This document shows, in pieces, positions 17,480 to 23,458 of a DNA stretch of 23,458 bases (position 1 is the first letter of the stretch; every line of letters starts with the position of its first letter). The notes under the pieces are model-generated. The model saw nothing but the letters and a program-made list of their open reading frames with translations, was not told the DNA's origin and made no database searches. The position numbers and the translations under genes were made by a program. The DNA comes from Isohypsibius dastychi (Eukaryota; Tardigrada; Eutardigrada; Parachela; Isohypsibiidae): contig JAQIWT010000319.1 of assembly GCA_034696485.1 (NCBI GenBank), positions 1-23,458 of the forward strand, written 5' to 3'.

Positions 17480-18020
17480 CTACACGCACTGTTTCAAGAT
17501 TGTAAATTGCACCGCATCGGCTATTCCAAACGTCGGATTAATCAAACCGCTGAATTCAGGTTTTTTTCGATGGAATAAGAATGCCAGGTTCCGGTAAGTA
17601 ACTTTGGCCGGCGCAAAGCCGGTCATGCGATGAATGTGGTTGCTTATAGTTCTGACAAGTTCCGGCTGAATCGATATGTAGTGGTGGGATTCATCCCGCG
17701 TGAAAAATCTGAGACGTACCCCCTTGATTATTTGGTTGAATCGCTGACATCTGCGGGCCTTTAAAAACGATGATATAGTATAATCATGAATCTCGTATTT
17801 GTTATAATCCTCGTTCGCAAGATCTGAATAAAATTCACCGCCGTGATCAGTAACACTTTTTTGAGAAGAAACTTTTTTTCAGCATTTTTCATAAGAGGCG
17901 TCAGTCAAGTTGATGATTTTTGTTTGGATTTACAGGCTCGAAAAATGCAGATCGACAGTGTATCAGTGACCGTCAGAATCCATATAAAACCACCGTTAGC
18001 GTCAAAGTGATCTCAAATAT
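17480..18020 (-). pseudogene. Integrase relic of Maverick/Polinton type
   Basis: Integrases of this class insert large self-replicating, virus-like DNA transposons. Read leftwards, the signature order is clear: FIWILTVTDTLS (first catalytic Asp, 17962-17964), KSKQKSS, then after a frame change SVTDHGGEFYSDL (second Asp, 17846-17848) and YNKYEIHDYT. The block LKARRCQRFNQIIKG (expected K-A-x3-E-R-F-N) is next, followed by RFFTRDESHHYI, HIHRMTGFAPAKVTYRN and a stop at 17480. The catalytic Glu position reads Gln (CAG, 17744-17746), a TGA and a frameshift lie between the two Asp blocks, and their spacing is short. The copy is dead. Class assignment rests on the EFYs...KYeIhdYt...lKA...RFN pattern. 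A retroviral-type integrase is the alternative. Confidence 0.65.
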
Positions 18021-18725
18021 CAACGGGATCAGCCATTCATGGAGCACAGTCATCACACACTGGGAAGTATGTTTAGTTAGATGTGTGATTAGAACCAAAA
18101 AGATTGGAGTGCCTGTCTATCATGAATGGTTTTTGAAATGAACGCCTCAATAAACGCCATCACAAAACCAAGCCCCTTCAAAAACTTTGCCGGTCGCGTC
18201 CAGGATCTGTGTATTTCTGCCAGGTATAACATCCACGACATTTGACGGGACGCCGTTCAGAACTACAATCGCAACCGCAAGCCGCCTGACGTTTGTGAAA
18301 GCAGATAAAGTCCTTCTTTTTGCACCGCACCAGAACACCAATGGCTCAAAGAATCTTGCACACGCATGGCAGCATCTCCACGGAATACTTCACCAGACGA
18401 CTTCAAATGACTATGTCACTGGTTATTATCGTCACAGAAGCAAACAAACGACTGTCATTAACATCTCCCGCATAAAGCTGTTTTATCCACGTGAGTCCAT
18501 CTGACTCCGAACCGCCTCTTCAAGTTAAAAAGCGGACACTAGAGATGGGATCCTGTGGGCCGACGAACAACGCAATGACAAGAATGGTGATTTTTCTTCG
18601 GACTATAGAGCCCCTCTTCGAGCTTCTGCCACAAGAACTGCGTCAGCAGATGAACACGCCACTGAAGCCACAATTTCTCCACAGCTTACGGTCAAATTTC
18701 AAACCCATTCCAACCACGGCTCAAG
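18021..18725. other. Region open on both strands, coding strand unresolved
   Basis: Plus strand 18187-18504 is open for 105 codons (ICVFLPGITSTTFDGTPF, then HAWQHLHGILHQTTSNDYV). The opposite strand, 18341-18147, is also protein-like (VVLNGVPSNVVDVIPGRN, then ILDATGKVFEGAWFCDG). Plus strand 18491-18841 is open as well (FLRTIEPLFELLPQELRQQM). I cannot decide between them. The decayed state of both neighbours suggests remnants of mobile-element genes. Confidence 0.25.
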
Positions 18726-19418
18726 ATGTCGTTATCAAGAGAAGGGTCAAGAACACCTTGCGCTGTCAGCACGATTCGCAAAAATGCAGGTACTTTGGTG
18801 CAACATTCTTTTCAGCCGACTCTGGAGCAACATGCAGATGAAGAAAGTTCAGACCCATATCAACAACCTGTTCGCCGTAGAGACAAAGTACGCAAAAAGA
18901 TAAGTTGTCTGGTCGAAAACATGAATATCCCTGTACGAAGAAGGTCTACCATTAACAAACGCTTACTATGGCTAATGTTGTTTTCCTGGATGTTCTCAAC
19001 GTGTATAGCGCTACGAACGGCCTTGTAAGACTGTTGGCATCAACTTTCACGGGTATCTTCGACGTTCACCACTATCACGCTTGTGAGACCTTGCCAGATA
19101 CACCTTTTCCAAGAAGTGGAACGTCCGACGTCTTCGTACTCAAACGTCCCAAAAACACCGTCAAGGCCATCGCTTGTCGAGCAACCTTGAACTATGCTCA
19201 TGTCACCACCTTGTTCTGGGGATCCACTGATACCATCAGCAGTAACACCAGAAAAGAGGTCACACCTGGTGATTGTCGAAGTATGTTTCAAACTGTTGAC
19301 TGTTTTTAAGTCCACATGGAGAAGTCAATATCAAGTCACTAATACTAGTTCATGTCTTGTCCCAACCATTTCAGCGACGACAACGATAAACTGTATGGTG
19401 GCAGAAACCGAATGGTAA
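18726..19418 (+). pseudogene. Envelope-glycoprotein-like ORF, broken
   Basis: A basic N-terminal segment (QPVRRRDKVRKKISCLVENM) leads into a hydrophobic signal/anchor (RLLWLMLFSWMFSTCIA) that ends at 19028. After a frame change near 19000, 18968-19309 continues with an ectodomain-like stretch: HYHACETLPDTPFPRSG, VFVLKRPKNTVKAIACRATL, HVTTLFWGSTDTISSN, EVTPGDCRSM. A second frame change near 19290 continues as TNTSSCLVPTISATTTINCM and stops at 19416. Spaced Cys and this motif order resemble the N-terminal region of the negative-strand-virus-like (chuvirus-type) glycoproteins that some invertebrate retroelements carry. The C-terminal fusion and membrane-anchor parts are missing. It is a non-functional remnant. 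The assignment is by pattern only. Confidence 0.4.
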
Positions 19419-19937
19419 TAATAATGAAATAAGTTGTACTTATACTAATTGTTTTGAACTAATGAGGTCAGTTGGCGTCAATGCTGTTGCCTGTGTCAGC
19501 GAGATTCGCAAGCGTCCAGATTGGTAACGGATCTACCGTCGCGTGAATGCGATTCTGAAAAATTGCATTCGAGTCGAATTCGATGAGTATACGGAAGAGC
19601 AACTCCAAAGCGAACTGAATACATTCAGTCCACTGTAGTCTGGAGGTCCACAGCTTTATGTAATCCCCGAGCGAGGGCACAATTATGTAACTTTTGGCTA
19701 GAAAGTAATGCCATCATTCTCATTTTGCTTCGGTTGGCATGAATTTCACTCATCGCTATTATTTTTCTGATCTGGTAAGATGCTTGGCTAATATCTGATT
19801 ATGCATCCGAATTCTTGTCTGCTCCTCTTTGGAACGTGCGAGGATGTACTGGATTTTGCACTGACATATATTAATCGAATCAAAACGATAGCTCTTAATT
19901 TTTTCTCGTTTCTTATTTTCTTTCTCTCACCACACCA
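19419..19937. other. Spacer with a short plus-strand coding remnant
   Basis: A plus-strand frame from 19463 is protein-like across a TAA and a TAG (EIRKRPDW, then RIYRRVNAILKNCIRVEFDE). The opposite strand 19680-19468 is open too. No domain is recognised. The rest is AT-rich non-coding sequence. Confidence 0.25.
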
Positions 19938-20364
19938 TGGCCCACCAAATCCCCGATGAGATGCGTGTTCGACATATTCGAGATTGATTTGCCACGTATT
20001 CTGACATCACTAATGCTAGCCATCTCTCAAAGATTGAATGCCTGCTGGAACGCGTTCTGAAAATCATCGAAGAGCAAGGACAACCAACCATGCTGCGTGT
20101 GACGCATGATGGTTATCAACAGTGCGTAGATTGTTCAATTCATTGTGTTTCGTGCATTTTACCAACATGTTAATAGCGAAGAACCCATTCCGCTTAGTTC
20201 CACTAAGCACGCTTCACGAGTTGATTGAAGACGATGACTTTAGTATGGCTGACGAGAATAACTACTTGCTGGCCGAAATCACCTTGCGACAAATTATTCG
20301 CATCGAGAGATCTTTGATTCCGCGAGAAGACCAAAGTGAAGACATGGAGGTTGTTGTCTTAATG
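19938..20364 (+). pseudogene. Decayed helical ORF upstream of the 230-residue gene
   Basis: The ATG at 19938 starts MAHQIPDEMRVRHIRD. A TGA interrupts, and then the same frame continues with ASHLSKIECLLERVLKIIEE. A candidate intron (GTGCGT...TTAATAG, about 20119-20175) leads into NPFRLVPLSTLHELIEDDDF and LRQIIRIERSLIPREDQSED, which end at a good donor (TTAAT|GTAAGT, 20363). The phases do not match across the first intron. Acidic helical composition suggests a once-real protein. A possible next exon starts at about 20400 (NYLSCIYNAVGA, then EQIPQWREKLEEYREKI) in a frame that overlaps the start of the 230-residue ORF. Confidence 0.35.
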
Positions 20365-20422
20365 TAAGTCAGCTCCAGTCGTTTGGCAATTCGGAGCAGC
20401 AATTATTTATCTTGCATTTATA

Positions 20423-21343
20423 ATGCCGTCGGAGCTTCCATTCATACCGCTGTTGGAGCAGCCGAGCAAATCCCGCAATGGCGTGAGAAGTTGGAAGAGT
20501 ATCGAGAAAAGATCACCAAACATTCTTGCACCGCTCTTTATTCACGAATTCCCGGAGCTCACCGTGGAAGAACGCTCCCATGCAGTTCAACCAGGTCATC
20601 CGATAGGCCCTGGAGCAGATTCCAAAATATATTTTTTGGAATACGGTTAGTTCCTGTAGATTTCTCTTTTAAGCTTTCTTGATTTATGAAATATTTATTT
20701 ACCGTTGACGAATTTTTTTTTGTCACTATCCAAAATTACACTGCGGAATGTCAACCATTTTTTAGTGCGTTTTTTGGTGCGCAAATTGTTTAGTGAATTA
20801 CTGTCCTAAAATGCTCCAGATGCTGTTATTTCATGTGTCACATAAAACTGAAATATTTCCTCGATTGGAGATCGATTACCAGAGAAAATGGAAATCGTTG
20901 GCGTTTATCTTCCGATTCTTCCATACTGAAGCTGATCAATTCCGAATGATAGGCAGTTTATTTTGTAAAGCTGCAAGGTATAAGGCAACAAACTGAGCAA
21001 TTTTTTTAAACACCGGATATGCCACAATATTTTCTCGTGTTTTCATTTGATATTCAGATTTATTTACAAAGAAAAAAGGCTAGCACTTCGAAACACGCAT
21101 CTGAATGATTTCACCACTCCTATACCTGGAACTCAAACGTCTGCATCCGAACAAGTTATCGAGTTCACTTCATTCTTGCACAGACTTGCGCCAGATTGGA
21201 TGACCTTGATCCCAAGAAGCCAGGCAACAAACCTTAAACTCTGGCGTTTTGCTACGTACCATGATGAGACCACAGTATCAGCTACTTCCACTACTCCCCC
21301 AACGCTCACTGAATTACCGGTGGAACAACTGCCCAAGGATTAA
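20423..21343 (+). CDS. Three-exon gene, 230 residues, unknown family
   Basis: Exons 20423-20645, 20794-20977 and 21058-21343 join without a stop (phases 1 and 2). The introns are GTTAG...TTTAG (148 bases) and GTATAA...ATTCAG (80 bases). The product contains LFIHEFPELTVEERSHAVQP, GPGADSKIYFLEY, then a helical, aromatic-rich middle (YQRKWKSLAFIFRFFHTEAD, KAARFIYKEKRLALRN) and a Thr/Ser/Pro-rich tail (ATSTTPPTLTELPVEQLPKD). No signal peptide or catalytic motif is visible. The exact start is uncertain because an alternative frame (EQIPQWREKLEEYREKI) is equally open over 20400-20520 and would need a frameshift to join. The conserved phases make the splice structure credible. The family is not recognised. 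Confidence 0.5.
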
Positions 21344-21374
21344 GGAGCAAGCTCGGGAAGATTATGATTAAATC

Positions 21375-21955
21375 ATGGAGCGAAGACGCTTCGACGGAAA
21401 GAGCAAAGACGCTTCGAAAACACCGGCAAAAAGTAGCAAAAGTACATTACCAGCAGAGAGCTGCTCTGACAGCAATGCCTGTTTACCAATGCTGGGTCCC
21501 GCGCGGTGCCATGTCTTTGGTTCTTCCCTGGCAGCAACCTCAGTTGAAAAGATCTGCTCTTAGCAATCCTTATCAGTCTACAGAGTATCGACCGCCCACC
21601 AAAAAATAGAATAACGACCTGGTCAACGCAGTTGCCAATTCACTGGTTTCTGAAGTCCATCATCTGGACTGCGACGGGAGAAGAAACGTGTTCAACTTCT
21701 GTCGCTGATGGCGTCGAAGCGGCCCAACCACTAGCCAATGCCAAAGCATCGTCTCTCATGGCGACTCCGCAATGCTTCATCAATGCATCAAGGTCACTGC
21801 CGGTGTACTGGGAGGAAGATCGCGCTGTGGCAAAGAGCCGATTCTTCAAAACCGCTCCGTTCCACCCGATGAGATCACCCTATTTTCAACGTTTGTTCCC
21901 ACCTTCGAGATGGGGTCTTTGGCTTAGTAAACGAGAGTATCTATCCTTGGCATAA
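21375..21955 (+). pseudogene. Plus-strand coding-like region, frame unresolved
   Basis: An ATG at 21375 opens a Lys/Ser/Ala-rich frame (MERRRFDGKSKDASKTPAKS) that stops at 21561. AAGACGCTTCGA is repeated within it. From 21632 to 21955 one frame is open for 107 codons (VADGVEAAQPLANAKASSLM, then LPVYWEEDRAVAKSRFF), while another frame over the same DNA also reads well (VTAGVLGGRSRCGKEPIL). No domain is recognised. It may be another gene of the unit that includes the 230-residue ORF. Confidence 0.25.
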
Positions 21956-21967
21956 TGAAATGCCTAT

Positions 21968-22195
21968 ATGAAAACTGCCAATAGTTTTATTGATAGAGCC
22001 TACAAACTGCCAGTCGCCTTGTCTACCTCCTCGAATGACAAACCAGGTGTGGAACGATTGACAAGTTTACCCATTAGCGTTCTAAGCGGCTACCTTGATA
22101 AACTAGGACAGCTCTTATTGGCTCTGGATACGAGTGGCAACTGAAATTTCTCCGAGCTTCTTCAAGCCGAACGCACTGGGTCCCAGGTACAATAA
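21968..22195 (+). pseudogene. Short ORF interrupted by one TGA
   Basis: From the ATG at 21968 the frame gives FIDRAYKLPVALSTSSNDKP, then ERLTSLPISVLSGYLDKLGQ and LLLALDTSGN. A TGA at 22142-22144 interrupts, and the same frame continues NFSELLQAERTGSQVQ to a TAA at 22193. GTAC after TCCCAG could be a donor. Composition is protein-like. The family is unknown. Confidence 0.3.
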
Positions 22196-22500
22196 TGTTC
22201 ATGTATACTACCTGGAAGCATCTTCTGATCGGTACCTGAATAGCTCCTGATCCGAATTTGCTGATTTTATGCCGTATATTCAACCGTAAGGGCCCTTAAT
22301 ATGTTTAACTGAAAGCAACCCCGGACGACGCCTCCTGTTAAGTACCAAGTACAAATTAATACAGCCAACACTCATGCCCAACGGCTGTGAATATCCGCAT
22401 GAACACCGGCTACAGATTATGAATGGATCGGAGTGACAGTTGCCTTCACCCATATTCACGTGACCTCTGCGCAGGGTGTTATATTGCAATTCCATCAAGA
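22196..22500. other. Spacer, nothing recognised
   Basis: No frame stands out. A plus-strand segment near 22415-22515 (IGVTVAFTHIHVTSAQGVIL) is open but has no supporting start or splice site. Confidence 0.3.
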
Positions 22501-23458
22501 TGGATTCGCCGCTCATCACGCAGGTACTCTGATCCCATTTTGCGTCTCATCTATTCCTGTATCAGCTTTTTAACACTCTTCTTGAAATAGTCCGCGATCC
22601 AGTTCTTTGGGAGTTTTTGTATAAATTTGATAGAAAAAAGGTATCGCAGTTACCCCAAACTTCCAGTTTCCAAGACTGCCCACTTTCCAATGGACTCATG
22701 CGCATTTGGTCTGAGTCTGACTCATTTAATTGCCGTAGGTCCCTTATAGGGCCGCAGCGACCCGAAAAGTCTTCCCCGATGGTTTCTCCTGTCATCTTCG
22801 CGCATCTCACACATCTCCAAATTGTCAGTTACTCATGTTGCGGACTATTTTCTTCTTTTATGTAGTCTTGTTCTCACTTCAACTTTGTAAATGCTCTGCT
22901 AGAATATCTCGCAATATTTTTATCCTCATCTGCTCGCAAAGTGCTATGACTATTTTAGTCTCGTCTGGCCAGAACGCGACAGAAAATCTTTTTACAACCA
23001 TCACCTCGCGCCAGTCGAATTCCGCTCCGAGTGCTATCCCCCGTGGCAAGGTCATCAGTGAGTACTAGTATCACGTCACTTCGCTCATTGTATCACTTGT
23101 GCTACCTTGTCTTACCCTCATCTCTGCATCGAATTCTACTGAATCTGCCGGTTCTGCGTCTCGTCTAGATCTTCGAAGTATCCTGAATGATCCTGCAAGA
23201 CAGCACATCTTCTACCGCCTGATGCGGTTCACCAAGTCATGCCAAAAAGATTTTGGAATAATGGAGTACCCAACATCGACCTTTTCTACTTCTGACATCA
23301 ACGTTACCTGATCACCCCCTAATTATCTCGAGCGTGTCTCAGTCAAACAGTCTAGTCCTTTTGTCGTACAACAAGGATCACTAGAATCAGTGGAGCGCCT
23401 CATCAAGTCCATTGACCGTAAAATCCGAATGAAAGCCCCAGCCCAGAATAAGAACCCC
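22501..23458 (+). pseudogene. Multi-exon gene fragment with one in-frame TGA, runs off right edge
   Basis: Candidate exons are 22501-22524 (MDSPLITQ), 22566-22731 (LFNTLLEIVRDPVLWEFLYK, then LMRIWSESDSFNC), 22867-23056 and 23171 to the window end (LRSILNDPARQHIFYRLMRF, then TKSCQKDFGIMEYPTSTF). The introns are GTACTC...TATCAG, GTAGGT...ATGTAG and GTGAGT...GTCTAG, and the phases agree. In the last exon a single TGA after SDINVT interrupts a frame that then stays open to the edge (LERVSVKQSSPFVVQQGSLE). LLEIVRDPVLWEFLYKF and LRSILNDPARQHIFYRL share a pattern faintly like RGS-domain starts, too weak to assign. Family unknown; it may be a decayed gene. Confidence 0.35.

Noticed and set aside
22566-23311. 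RGS-domain gene assignment
   Set aside because: Only a loose pattern at two DP-containing helices fits; the conserved aromatic and asparagine positions of RGS domains are not evident.
1-23458. CRISPR arrays, prokaryotic operons, tRNA or rRNA genes
   Set aside because: No regularly spaced repeats, no ribosome-binding-site organisation and no cloverleaf or rRNA core sequence were seen; the introns show that the DNA is eukaryotic.

Overview
The window looks like genomic DNA from an invertebrate animal. Coding sequence is broken by short GT-AG introns (about 45-100 bases, some longer), base composition is AT-rich, a conserved animal gene (PACS) is present, and the rest is dominated by animal-type mobile elements. 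The intron style is nematode-like, but the sequence alone does not fix the phylum.

Layout. 1-3100 is the host-gene part: an unrecognised gene on the minus strand that runs off the left edge, and head-to-head with it the 5' half of a PACS homologue on the plus strand. 3649-6032 (plus) holds a single-pass membrane protein with a PPxY tail, a 73-residue ORF with a cullin-adaptor-like motif pair, and an intact 461-codon retrotransposon Gag that has no pol. 6027-8790 is a decayed minus-strand region with a P-loop ATPase pseudogene that keeps its introns; a small two-exon plus-strand ORF lies inside it. 9141-13600 is a decayed Ty3/gypsy-type pol (RT and RNase H, minus strand) split by a complete 3,248-bp PIF/Harbinger transposon. 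13600-15450 is repeat-rich accessory DNA with hairpins, tandem repeats and a broken GC-rich ORF. 15455-16680 carries minus-strand coding remnants. 17049-18020 (minus) holds a decayed integrase of the Maverick/Polinton type. 18726-19418 (plus) holds a broken envelope-glycoprotein-like ORF. 19938-23458 (plus) holds multi-exon coding sequence that I cannot assign to a family, including one clean three-exon 230-residue ORF.

How things fit. The Harbinger element is the best-resolved unit. It has 25-bp terminal inverted repeats, a TTA target duplication, an intact 415-residue DDE transposase and an intact 236-residue MADF/BESS partner protein, with CTTGC/GCAAG repeats inside both ends. Removing it with one TTA brings the two halves of the gypsy reverse transcriptase back into the same frame, so it jumped into an existing gypsy copy. 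Most other mobile-element genes here are dead, broken by stops and single-base frameshifts. The intact exceptions (gag, the two Harbinger genes, the 230-residue ORF, and perhaps the small ORFs next to gag) are the most interesting parts.
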